From Amycolatopsis rubida (GTDB taxonomy: Bacteria; Actinomycetota; Actinomycetes; Mycobacteriales; Pseudonocardiaceae), in the NCBI RefSeq assembly GCF_900115345.1, contig NZ_FOWC01000011.1:62001-126000 (forward strand): a stretch of 64,000 nt of DNA. Reading direction: 5' to 3'. The notes under the pieces are model-generated. The model saw only the letters and a program-made list of their open reading frames with translations. It had not been told where the DNA came from and did no database searches. The position numbers and the translations under genes are program-made. This document shows positions 31,176 through 38,664 of the stretch, piece after piece (the stretch's first letter is position 1; each line of letters opens with the position of its first letter).

Positions 31176-31388
31176 ATGACGGACACTCCCCTGCTTCGCG
31201 TAGTCCGCGGCAACCCGGACGACGCCGAACTCGCCGCGCTCACCGCAGTGGTGGCCACTGCCGCGGCCGCGTCGGCACCCGCTCCGCCACGGCGGCGTAC
31301 GTCGTGGTGGGGCGACCGAGCAGCCGCGGTGCACGCGCCGCCGGCGGCCGGGGACGGGGCCTGGCGCGCCTCGGCGTTGCCTCGCTGA
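31176..31388 (+). CDS. accE5: acyl-CoA carboxylase epsilon subunit AccE5
   Basis: A 70-residue protein with LLRVVRGNPDDAELAALTAVV at the N-terminus, the signature of the actinobacterial epsilon subunit that binds the alpha/beta carboxylase and raises its activity. A Pro/Arg-rich middle (APPRRRTSWWGDR) follows; the tryptophans near residues 44-45 are typical. ATG at 31176, 7 bases after accD5, so the genes are co-transcribed. Such short genes are easily missed. Confidence 0.9.
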   Translation: MTDTPLLRVVRGNPDDAELAALTAVVATAAAASAPAPPRRRTSWWGDRAAAVHAPPAAGDGAWRASALPR

Positions 31389-31687
31389 AGCCCCCGCGAG
31401 TGTCAGCAGCCCTCGTGAGTGTCGGTGCCGGTTAGGGCGCACCGTGTTCCGGCTGCCTACGGTCCCGACACGCGCCCAATGCGGCATGGGGGGTTCTCCG
31501 TAGCGGGGCTCGCGAAGTCGTCCCGCTGGACATCTGGGTGCGGTCCGGCCGTGCCAGCAGGAGCCGAGAGAGCCACCTGGCGCTACCGGCGCTGCGCGTC
31601 ACAGCAGCGAGACCGCGCACAACGGCTACCGAAAAACCTCACTGGAGCGCCACGGCCAAGCCGACCGAAGACTCACGACCTGAGACG
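31389..31687. other. gene-free stretch with a half-hairpin relic
   Basis: No convincing gene is seen. Position 31412 onward begins CTCGTGAGTGTCGGTGCCGG, closely matching the left arms of the hairpins at 40015 and 45903, but the complementary right arm is missing, so it looks like a decayed copy of that element. An open frame on the plus strand here lacks a start signal and coding bias. Confidence 0.5.
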
Positions 31688-32092
31688 TCAACGCCCCCGC
31701 TGAGCCCAATCCGGCGCATCCGCGCCCGCGTGCGCCAGCAGCTCTTCCCGGGTGATCGAGCCCAGCGGCCCGACGCCCCGGAGCAACAGGTAATCGCCCG
31801 TGTCGGCCTGATCGTGCTCGATCTCGACGTCCTCGGCGTGGTAGCTGTCCGTCCAGACGATCCGGACCTGGCAGCCACCGTTCTGGGTCAGCGCGTGCAC
31901 CTGCTGGACGGTCGCGAGCCGCGCCATCGGTTCCGATTCCCATTGCTGCTGCAGGAATCGCCACCGCGAGGCCTGTTCGGCCGCCCGTAACCGTTGATCG
32001 AGCCCGCCGGCCCGGTCCCGGAAAACCCAGAGAATCCCGGCCACGACCGCGGCGGCGACAGCCAGCCCGACCAGCCACAAGACCGTTCCCAT
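31688..32092 (-). CDS. membrane-anchored hypothetical protein, 134 aa
   Basis: One N-terminal transmembrane helix (residues 4-24, TVLWLVGLAVAAAVVAGILWV) is followed by a basic stretch and a cytoplasmic domain of about 100 residues (RLRAAEQASRWRFLQQQWESE, CQVRIVWTDSYHAEDVEIEHD). I do not recognise the family. ATG at 32092 with TCTCCCG downstream of the TetR stop; the gap to the TetR gene is 12 bases on the same strand, so both are probably co-transcribed. Confidence 0.65.
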   Translation of the reverse strand: MGTVLWLVGLAVAAAVVAGILWVFRDRAGGLDQRLRAAEQASRWRFLQQQWESEPMARLATVQQVHALTQNGGCQVRIVWTDSYHAEDVEIEHDQADTGDYLLLRGVGPLGSITREELLAHAGADAPDWAQRGR

Positions 32093-32104
32093 GTCTCCGG
32101 GAGC

Positions 32105-32716
32105 CTACTCGGGCGGATGCTCCCGGAGAAATCGCTCGACCAGGCCATCTGTGAACTCCGGCGGCACCGGCGCGCCGGTGACCAGCACGCGGTAGTGGAT
32201 CGGCCCGGCCAGTTGCTCGACCGCACTGTCCAGGTCGACGTCTGAGGGCAATTCGCCGCGGGCGACGGCACGTTCGAGCGGCAGCCGGTCACGCCTGTGC
32301 TGGGCGCGGATGTGCACCTCGCGCAGCTGCCGCGCCAGGTCCGGGTCGTGCTGGGCCTGGCCGAGCAGCGTGCGGAAGACCGCACCGGCGTCGGCTGTGG
32401 TCAGGAAGGACGCCATCGCGGCGAGGTGCGCACAGAGGTCCTTGCGCAGATCGCCGGAGTCGGGCGGCGAAAGTTCCTCGGCGAGGTCGTCGCCGAGCGC
32501 TTCGAGCAGAATGTCCACTTTGGACGGCCACCAGCGGTAGACGGTCTGCTTCCCCACCCCCGCTCTGGCCGCGATGCCCTCTATCGTCAGCCGGGCGAAG
32601 CCGACCTCCACCAGCAGGTTGTCGACCGCGTCCAAGACCGCGCGGCGCGCGCGCTCGCTGCGGCCGTAGCGGTTCCCGTGATGCCGGCGCTCGCCGGGCT
32701 CAGTGACGTCGCCCAC
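32105..32716 (-). CDS. TetR-family transcriptional repressor
   Basis: A 203-residue one-component regulator. The N-terminal HTH is clear (AVLDAVDNLLVEVGFARLTIEGIAARAGVGKQTVYRWWPSK in overlapping pieces, residues about 20-60), and the rest is the helical ligand-binding domain (TetR_C_11-like, with GAVFRTLLGQAQHDPDLARQ). The GTG at 32716 is chosen because TAGACT lies exactly 7 bases upstream; the TTG further upstream would place that promoter inside the gene. It diverges from the MFS gene over 73 bases holding a palindrome, so it probably represses itself and the transporter. Confidence 0.9.
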   Translation of the reverse strand: MGDVTEPGERRHHGNRYGRSERARRAVLDAVDNLLVEVGFARLTIEGIAARAGVGKQTVYRWWPSKVDILLEALGDDLAEELSPPDSGDLRKDLCAHLAAMASFLTTADAGAVFRTLLGQAQHDPDLARQLREVHIRAQHRRDRLPLERAVARGELPSDVDLDSAVEQLAGPIHYRVLVTGAPVPPEFTDGLVERFLREHPPE

Positions 32717-32723
32717 GTGAATA

Positions 32724-32729
32724 AGTCTA
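32724..32729 (-). promoter_or_regulatory. -10 element TAGACT of the TetR gene
   Basis: Minus strand: TAGACT, then TATTCAC (7 bases), then GTG 32716. The hexamer is identical to that of the second GtrA gene. Confidence 0.7.
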
Positions 32730-32733
32730 GCCA

Positions 32734-32746
32734 AGACGCAACGTCT
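32734..32746. promoter_or_regulatory. candidate TetR operator between tetR and MFS gene
   Basis: AGACG-CAA-CGTCT is a perfect inverted repeat lying directly upstream of the tetR -10 hexamer. GTCTAG occurs on both sides (32725-32730 and 32748-32753); the second is the likely -10 region (TAGCGT) of the plus-strand MFS gene, so binding here would block both promoters. Confidence 0.55.
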
Positions 32747-32789
32747 CGTCTAGCGTTACGAGCACCAGCTCACTAGGGGGTTCTCAGTC

Positions 32790-34097
32790 ATGTGTTCCGC
32801 GTGCGGGGTGCCGACGCACCAACCCGATTCCGGGGTTACCGGCACAGCGGCCCCGCGCAAGTTCGCGGCGCTGTACAACAAGGACTGCCGTCCGTATCTG
32901 ATCGGCACCGGCCTGGCCATGATGGCCGACAATATTGAGCACGTCATCACCTACTGGGTGCTCTGGGAGAAGTTCCAGTCGCCCGCGCTGACCGGGTTCG
33001 AGGTGATCAGCCACTGGGTGCCGTTCCTGCTGTTCTCGGTGTACTTCGGAGGGCTCGCCGACCGGCACGACTGCCGCCGGATCATCCAGGCCGCGCAGGT
33101 GCTGTTCATGGCGGTGTCGGTGGCGTGGGGCGTCCTGATCGTCACCGACACGCTCGAGGTGTGGAGTGCCTGCGTACTGCTGATTTTGCACGGCTGCGCG
33201 GGCGCGATCTGGGGGCCGGGCGAGCAGTTGATGCTGCACGATTTCGTCGGTCCCGCGGAATTGCCGAGCGCGGTCCGGCTCAACGCCACCTTCCGCAGCC
33301 TGGGCATCCTCTTCGGCCCGGTCGTCGGCTCGGCGCTGCTGCTCGGACTCGGTCCGGTGGCGGGCATTTTCGTGAACGTCGCGTTCTACCTGCCGCTGAC
33401 CGTGTTCCTGTTCCGCACCAAGTTCACCGGACACACGAGAGACGGCGGAATCATCCGTCGCCCCCGAGTCGGGCTGATGGATTCGGTGCGGATCCTCAGG
33501 GAAATCAGCGGGAACCCGACGATGGTCGGGATGATCATCCTCGCCGGGCTCGGCGCGTTCTTCGTCGGCGCCTCGATGCAGAGTTCGATGCCGATCTTCG
33601 CCCAGGATCTCGGCGCGGGCAGCGCCGGAACCGCGTACGGCGTGCTGCTGTTCGCCAACGGGGCGGGCGGCGTGATCGGCGGGATCCTGCTGGAAGCGAC
33701 CGGGAAGATCAAACCGAACGTGCCCGCCGCGGTGATCAGCACGGCGGTCTACGGGCTCTCAAGCCTGTTCTTCGCGATGACCGCCAGCTATCCGATCGCG
33801 GTGGCACTGCTGGTGGTCGGCGGCGTGGCGAACCTGGCGTCGATGTCGATCGGGCAGACCGTCGTGCAGTTGCTGGCGAAACCGGAGGAACGCGGCCGGG
33901 TGATCGGCGTGTACAGCGTGTCCGCCAACGGTCTTCGCGCCGGCAGCGGATTCACCGTGGGACTGCTCGGTTCCGCGGTCGGGGTGCACTGGTCGCTGGG
34001 CATCAGTGCGGCCGCGCTCACCGTCGGCACCGGGATCGCCGGGTGGTATTCGCTGGGCAGCCGGCGGGCGCGGCAACTGCACCAGTTCACCGACTGA
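32790..34097 (+). CDS. MFS transporter (MFS_3/EntS-like)
   Basis: A 435-residue inner-membrane transporter with about twelve helices. The loop after helix 2-3 reads GGLADRHDCRRII, the family's GxLaDrxdrrr motif, and the second half shows the loop KPEERGRVIGVYS. The N-terminal cytoplasmic tail is unusual, starting MCSACGVPTH with a CxxC pair. ATG at 32790 with AGGGGG upstream. The divergent TetR gene and intervening palindrome suggest inducible efflux. Substrate unknown: siderophore or drug export are both possible for this branch. The 3' end overlaps the convergent phosphatase gene by 11 bases. Confidence 0.87.
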   Translation: MCSACGVPTHQPDSGVTGTAAPRKFAALYNKDCRPYLIGTGLAMMADNIEHVITYWVLWEKFQSPALTGFEVISHWVPFLLFSVYFGGLADRHDCRRIIQAAQVLFMAVSVAWGVLIVTDTLEVWSACVLLILHGCAGAIWGPGEQLMLHDFVGPAELPSAVRLNATFRSLGILFGPVVGSALLLGLGPVAGIFVNVAFYLPLTVFLFRTKFTGHTRDGGIIRRPRVGLMDSVRILREISGNPTMVGMIILAGLGAFFVGASMQSSMPIFAQDLGAGSAGTAYGVLLFANGAGGVIGGILLEATGKIKPNVPAAVISTAVYGLSSLFFAMTASYPIAVALLVVGGVANLASMSIGQTVVQLLAKPEERGRVIGVYSVSANGLRAGSGFTVGLLGSAVGVHWSLGISAAALTVGTGIAGWYSLGSRRARQLHQFTD

Positions 34098-34800
34098 GCC
34101 GGATCCGAAGACGGTCTACCTCGTCCGCGGCCATTCCGGCGCGGACGAGGTAGTCGCGAACGTCGAGGCCGTCGAGGGTGGCCAGAACGGCTTCACGGAT
34201 GGTGCTCCGGCGGCGCGCCGAAGCTGCTTCGAGCAGCGCGGTTTGGTCTTCGCCGAGCGCCCGGTACAGCGGGAGGACGGCTTCGGTCGAGAGGGCGTAG
34301 TCGGCGGCGATGGTTTCCGGGTCGACGTCGGCGAGGGCGAGCAGGAGGAGCGAGACGAGGCCAGTGCGGTCTCGGCCGGAAGTGCAGTGGAAGAGCACGC
34401 CGCCTTCGGCTCGGACCAGCGCCTTCAGGACTGTTGTGCAGCGTTCTGCTTTGCGGTCAAGGAAAACGCGGTAGTACAGCGGGGTGCCGTCGAGTTGCTC
34501 GTCGGCGATGTACTGCCAGAACCCGATGTCTTCGACGTCGTCCAGCGGGACTTCGAGGCGTGTCATTCCGGACGGCACGGCGGGCGCGTAGGTGCTGATC
34601 TCGGCGGGGTTTCGCAGGTCGACGATGGTCTGGAGACCCGATTCTCGCGCCTGGGCCCAGCCAGCGCCGGTGACGAACCGGAGGCTGGCGGACCGGTAGC
34701 ACCGCGCCGGATCGGTGCGGCCGCCGGATCGGGTCGGGAGACCGCCGAGGTTTCTGGTGGTGAAGAAGCCTTCCCATTCCACCGTCCGGTTCTCGCCCAT
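34087..34800 (-). CDS. tyrosine-protein phosphatase (DSP3/Y_phosphatase3 type)
   Basis: A 237-residue cytoplasmic phosphatase with the catalytic loop HCTSGRDRTG, nucleophile C139 and phosphate-binding R145. The N-terminal part has TTRNLGGLPTRSGGRT and YRSASLRFVT, and TIVDLRNPAEI, all typical of the PtpB/Y_phosphatase3 family, which acts on phosphotyrosine and sometimes phosphoinositides. ATG at 34800. The 260 bases upstream lead to the divergent PadR gene. Substrate cannot be inferred. Confidence 0.88.
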   Translation of the reverse strand: MGENRTVEWEGFFTTRNLGGLPTRSGGRTDPARCYRSASLRFVTGAGWAQARESGLQTIVDLRNPAEISTYAPAVPSGMTRLEVPLDDVEDIGFWQYIADEQLDGTPLYYRVFLDRKAERCTTVLKALVRAEGGVLFHCTSGRDRTGLVSLLLLALADVDPETIAADYALSTEAVLPLYRALGEDQTALLEAASARRRSTIREAVLATLDGLDVRDYLVRAGMAADEVDRLRIRLSR

Positions 34801-35000
34801 CAGCCGATCTTGGCCTCGGCTGTCCACCGTCGACAACCAGCTCGCCGAGGGCCGCAAACAGGCCGTCGAACAGGCGATCGCCGGTTTTTGTCGGTGGTCG
34901 GAGTTACGCTCGCCCCATCACGCACCACCCATCACTGTCAGCGACAAGCTGCTCACCAGCACAGATCACACTGGACCGCAGTTTGCTCCACACCGTATAG

Positions 35001-35026
35001 TCCACGTGGAATAACCCACGTTGGGT
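35001..35026 (+). promoter_or_regulatory. two palindromes upstream of padR, candidate operator
   Basis: TCCACGTGGA (35001-35010, perfect) and ACCCA-CGT-TGGGT (35014-35026, perfect arms) lie 33-58 bases before the padR ATG, next to the A/T-rich TATAGT that could be a -10 region. PadR repressors usually bind such sites at their own promoter. Confidence 0.5.
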
Positions 35027-35058
35027 CACTCGATTGGATCTTCTGGAGGAATACCGTC

Positions 35059-35667
35059 ATGGTCGCGGCCAAGCTCACGGCACTGGGCGTCGCCGTGCTC
35101 GAGCTGCTGCACGAGCGGCCGATGCACCCGTACGAAATGGCCCAGCTCATGCGGGAACGGCACGTCGAAGCCCGCGTGAAGCTCAAGGCCGGCTCGCTCT
35201 ATCACACGGTGGATCGGTTGCAGCGCAACGGTTTCGTCGATGCGGTCGAGACACAGCGAGACGGCAAACGGCCGGAGCGCACGGTGTATGCCATGACAGC
35301 CGCGGGCAAAGACGCCTTCCAGGAACGAGCCCGGCAAATGCTGGGCGACGTGGTGCCGGAGTACAGCGACCTGCTCAGCGGGCTCGCCGTGATCGACGAC
35401 CTCGGACGCGACGTCGCGCTGTTCGAGCTGGAGCACCGCATCACCCGGCTGCGCGCGGCCGTGGCGTCGGACGCGGTGCTCGTCAGCCGCCTGGAATCCG
35501 ACGGCACCCCCGACATCTACTGGCTCGACTTCCGCTACAGCGCGGCGCAGCGGAAGTTCGAGCTGGCATGGATCGAGCAGCTGTTCGCGGACCTCGACAG
35601 CGGCCGGATCCCTTTCCAGGACAAGAAACTCAAGCTCAAGGAAAACGATGAACGCAAGACCGGTTAA
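35059..35667 (+). CDS. PadR-family transcriptional repressor
   Basis: A 202-residue regulator with a winged helix (residues about 8-85: ALGVAVLELLHERPMHPYEMAQ, then KLKAGSLYHTVDRLQRNGFVD in pieces, and the wing KRPERTVYAMTAAG) and a C-terminal helical dimerisation domain (Vir_act_alpha_C-like). ATG at 35059 has GGAGGA 8 bases upstream. Its 3' end overlaps the downstream drug-efflux gene by 20 bases, so the pair is a regulator-transporter operon in which the drug probably relieves repression. Confidence 0.92.
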   Translation: MVAAKLTALGVAVLELLHERPMHPYEMAQLMRERHVEARVKLKAGSLYHTVDRLQRNGFVDAVETQRDGKRPERTVYAMTAAGKDAFQERARQMLGDVVPEYSDLLSGLAVIDDLGRDVALFELEHRITRLRAAVASDAVLVSRLESDGTPDIYWLDFRYSAAQRKFELAWIEQLFADLDSGRIPFQDKKLKLKENDERKTG

Positions 35668-37267
35668 CCCGTGGGCCGCGCTCAGCGCGCTCTGCATCGG
35701 GTTCTTCATGATCCTGCTGGACACCACGATCGTGTCCATCGCGGTGCCCGCCATGCTGCAGCACCTCGACACCGGGCTGAACTCGGTGGTGTGGGTGATC
35801 AGCGTCTATCTGCTCACCTACGCCGTGCCGATGCTGTTCACCAGCCGCCTCGGCGACCGCTTCGGCCCGAAGCGCGTGTTCGTCGCCGGGCTCGTCGTGT
35901 TCACCGCTTCGTCGCTGTGGTGCGGGCTGTCCGGCAACGTCGAGATGCTGATCGCCGCCCGTGCCGTGCAAGGCCTCGGTGCCGCACTGATGACGCCGCA
36001 GACGCTGGCGTTCATCAGCCACCTGTTCCCGCCCGCGAAGCGCGGCGCGGCGATGGGTGCGTGGGGCGGCGTGGCGGGCCTGGCCACGATCACCGGCCCG
36101 CTGCTGGGCGGCGTGCTGGTGCAGCACCTCGGCTGGGAGTGGATCTTCTATGTGAACGTGCCGATCGGCGTCGTCGCCATCGCGCTGACGCTGTGGCTGG
36201 TGCCGGACTGGCAGCCGAAACACTCGCACTCGTTCGACCTGATCGGCATCCTGCTGTCCGCGGCCGGACTGTTCTGCGTCGTCTTCGGTGTCCAAAATGG
36301 ACAGCAGTACGACTGGGGCACGGTGTTCGGCGGCATCACGGTCTTCGAAATCATCGGGGCCGGGGTGGCGCTGCTGATCGCCTTCGTGCTGTGGCAGCGC
36401 TACAACCGCCGGGAACCACTGGTCCCGCTGCAGGTGTTCGCGAACCGCAACTTCTCCGCGGGCACGCTCACCGCGACGACGGTCGGCTTCACGATGACCG
36501 GCATGTTCCTCCCGCTGATCATCTACATCCAGACGGTGCTCGGCCTCTCCCCCACCATGGCCGGCCTGCTCACCGCCCCGATGTCGCTGCTGTCCGGCGT
36601 GATCGCGCCCTTCGTCGGCCGCGCTTCGGACAAAATCAACGGCAAGTACCTGGTGATGGGCGGCCTGGCCCTGCTGGCCGCGGGCGTCGGCATCATCGCG
36701 CTGCAAGCACGGCCGGACACGAGCCCGTGGGCGCTGATCCCTGCTCTGCTGGTCTGCGGCCTTGGCGTCGGCTGCATCTTCTCGCCGATGAGCAACCTGA
36801 CGATGGCATCGGTGGAACCGCGGCTCACCGGCACCGCCTCGGGCATCTTCAACACCGCCCGCCAGGTAGGCGGAGTACTGGGCAGCGCCGCGATCGGCGT
36901 GCTCCTGCAAGCGAGGATCAGCGCCTCGATCACGAGCGAAGCCGCCACCGCGGCCGCGCAACTGCCGGAGCAGTACCGCACCCCGTTCACCGAAGGAATC
37001 GCCCACGCCGCCGCCTCGACCGGCGAGTTCGGCGGCTCCGGCGGCCCAGCGGCCATCCCGGGCCTCCCGGCGGACCTCGCCGCACAAGCGGGCCGCCTCG
37101 CCAGCGAGGTCGTCCACAATGGACTCACCGACGCCGCCCGCGCGACGCTGATCCTGCCGATCGCGGTGCTGGTACTGGGAGTCCTGTCGGCAGCGGCGTT
37201 GCGCCGGGTGTCCCCTCGGCCGCACGCACCAGCGCCGACCGCCCCAACCCCGGAACCAGCCCGATGA
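35648..37267 (+). CDS. DHA2-family (EmrB/QacA-type) drug:proton antiporter
   Basis: A 539-residue inner-membrane exporter with about fourteen helices. Family motifs are LDTTIVSIAVPAM in helix 1 (motif D1), RLGDRFGPKRVFVAG in the loop between helices 2 and 3 (motif A), and GPLLGGVLVQHLGWEWIFYVNVPIG in pieces in helix 5 (motif C region). The C-terminal tail is Pro-rich. ATG at 35648 lies inside the padR gene. Expected to expel hydrophobic drugs using the proton gradient. Confidence 0.92.
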   Translation: MNARPVNPWAALSALCIGFFMILLDTTIVSIAVPAMLQHLDTGLNSVVWVISVYLLTYAVPMLFTSRLGDRFGPKRVFVAGLVVFTASSLWCGLSGNVEMLIAARAVQGLGAALMTPQTLAFISHLFPPAKRGAAMGAWGGVAGLATITGPLLGGVLVQHLGWEWIFYVNVPIGVVAIALTLWLVPDWQPKHSHSFDLIGILLSAAGLFCVVFGVQNGQQYDWGTVFGGITVFEIIGAGVALLIAFVLWQRYNRREPLVPLQVFANRNFSAGTLTATTVGFTMTGMFLPLIIYIQTVLGLSPTMAGLLTAPMSLLSGVIAPFVGRASDKINGKYLVMGGLALLAAGVGIIALQARPDTSPWALIPALLVCGLGVGCIFSPMSNLTMASVEPRLTGTASGIFNTARQVGGVLGSAAIGVLLQARISASITSEAATAAAQLPEQYRTPFTEGIAHAAASTGEFGGSGGPAAIPGLPADLAAQAGRLASEVVHNGLTDAARATLILPIAVLVLGVLSAAALRRVSPRPHAPAPTAPTPEPAR

Positions 37268-37499
37268 CCGGCTGACCCCCTGCCCCGGCTGGCCGCCAAC
37301 CCAGCCGGGGCACGGCAGGCGACCGGCGAGGTCGCGGCAGCAGGGTTGCGCACGGCACCAGACGGGGCGCGCCAGGTTGCGGCGGACGGGCAGGAGCCGA
37401 CGGGTCAAGCTGGTGAGACAGCGCAACTCGGAACTTCCGCCGAGAGAGACCGCGCGAACCGAGCCCGGACAAGGCCGAGAAAACCGAACGAACCGTCTC
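37268..37499. other. gene-free spacer downstream of the DHA2 transporter
   Basis: Nothing recognisable apart from G/C-rich sequence merging into the low-complexity repeat that follows. A TTG-initiated frame from 37346 runs through but has no ribosome-binding site. Confidence 0.4.
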
Positions 37500-37815
37500 C
37501 GGCCGCCACTGCCGCCCCGGCTCCAGCTCCCGCCACCGCTCCCGCCGCAGCCACAACTCCGGCTCCCGCCACCGCCGCGACTCCGGCCACCACCCCGGCT
37601 CCCGCCACCGCCACCGCTCCCGCCACAGCCACCACCCCGGCTCCCGCTACAGCCACCACTCCGGCTCCCGCCACAGCCGCGACTCCGGCCACCGCCCCTG
37701 CTCCCGCCACCGCCACCGCTCCGGCTCCAGCCGCGACTTCGGCTCCCGCCACGGCTCCAGCTCCGACCGCCGCCCCCGCCCCCGCCGCCACCACCGCTGC
37801 GACTCCAGCGGCCGC
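37500..37815. repeat. low-complexity CCGGCTCCCGCCAC-type tandem repeat
   Basis: About 300 bases consist of imperfect units built from CCGGCTCCCGCCAC and GCCACC/GCGACT, mostly multiples of six bases. Read on the plus strand it would give Pro-Ala-Thr repeats, on the minus strand Gly/Ala- or Gly/Arg-rich repeats. Because no start signal or conserved flanking domain is present, I treat it as non-coding. The maf promoter lies just beyond at 37938. Confidence 0.7.
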
Positions 37816-37937
37816 CGCGGCCCCGCCAGAACTCGCCCACCCTCGGCGAAGAAGCCACGACGTGGCTCAACTGCTCCCCCCAGCCCAGTGCACGCCAACC
37901 CTCCCGGGCCACGCCCCCTGACCCCGCCCCACCGGGG

Positions 37938-37943
37938 TAGCGT
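37938..37943 (+). promoter_or_regulatory. -10 element TAGCGT of maf
   Basis: TAGCGT followed by TCGCAC (6 bases) and GTG at 37950; no ribosome-binding site, so leaderless. Confidence 0.65.
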
Positions 37944-37949
37944 TCGCAC

Positions 37950-38561
37950 GTGCGTCTAGTCCTCGCCTCCCAGTCCCCCGCCCGCCTCGCCGTCCTGCGC
38001 AGTGCCGGTCTCGATCCGGCCGTCGTCGTGTCCGGTGTCGATGAGGACGCTGTCGCGGCCGCGCTCACCGATCCGGAACCCGCCGACCTCGTCTCGGCTC
38101 TCGCGAAGGCCAAGGCCAATGCCGTCGTCGAAATGGTCTCCGAGCCCGGTGCCGTGATCGTCGCCTGCGATTCCATGCTTTCCATCGGCGGCGAGATGGT
38201 CGGCAAGCCCGCTACCGCCGAGGTCGCGAAGCAGCGGTGGGCCCGGATGGCAGGCGGCTCCGGCGTCCTGCTCACCGGGCACGCCGTGGTCCGGATCGAC
38301 GGCGGGCAGCGCACCAAGGAAGCCTCCGGCACCCGGTCCACCACCGTGCACTTCGCCGACCCCAGCCAGGCCGAGATCGACGCCTACGTCGCCACCGGCG
38401 AACCGCTGCACGTCGCGGGGGCGTTCACGCTCGACGCGCTCGGCGGGTGGTTCGTCGAGGGCGTCGAAGGGGACCCGTCGAGCGTCATCGGGATCAGTCT
38501 TCCGCTGCTGCGCCAGCTTCTCGCCGAGGTGGGCGTCAGCGTCACCGAAATGTGGAACTAG
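37950..38561 (+). CDS. maf: Maf-family nucleoside triphosphate pyrophosphatase
   Basis: House-cleaning enzyme that hydrolyses non-canonical or modified nucleoside triphosphates (dTTP/UTP or m7GTP type) to monophosphates. The 203 residues begin with the family signature LVLASQSPARLAVLRSAGL; the metal and base-binding CDSMLSIGGEMVGKP near residue 73 and the C-terminal GAFTLDALGGWFVEGVEGDPSSVIG in pieces are also clear. GTG at 37950 is leaderless. Position between accE5 and accA3 matches Rv3282 in mycobacteria. Which nucleotide is preferred is not decided here. Confidence 0.94.
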   Translation: MRLVLASQSPARLAVLRSAGLDPAVVVSGVDEDAVAAALTDPEPADLVSALAKAKANAVVEMVSEPGAVIVACDSMLSIGGEMVGKPATAEVAKQRWARMAGGSGVLLTGHAVVRIDGGQRTKEASGTRSTTVHFADPSQAEIDAYVATGEPLHVAGAFTLDALGGWFVEGVEGDPSSVIGISLPLLRQLLAEVGVSVTEMWN

Positions 38562-38582
38562 TTCACATATTGGGACGATGTG

Positions 38583-38598
38583 TCACTCGGACGAGTGA
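38583..38598. promoter_or_regulatory. inverted repeat upstream of the dicarboxylate symporter gene
   Basis: TCACTCG-GA-CGAGTGA is a perfect 7-base inverted repeat in the 103-base spacer between maf and the symporter gene, 67 bases before its ATG. A regulator-binding site is likelier than a terminator because the loop is only two bases. Confidence 0.45.
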
Positions 38599-38664
38599 TC
38601 GGGGAAAGTCGACGCTGGCCCGCATCCGGGTCAGTGGAAACTCTCGACCTCCCTGGGGTGGCAC

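Noticed and set aside
31419..31703. A 94-residue plus-strand frame after accE5
   Set aside because: Random-looking composition and no start signal; it begins inside the half-hairpin relic.
37346..37921. Pro-Ala-Thr-rich 191-residue protein
   Set aside because: TTG start without ribosome-binding site or promoter; sequence is explained by the DNA repeat.
35636..38344. A 902-residue minus-strand frame spanning the DHA2 gene, repeat and maf
   Set aside because: Antisense to two well-supported genes, with serine/glycine/arginine repeats from the low-complexity DNA.
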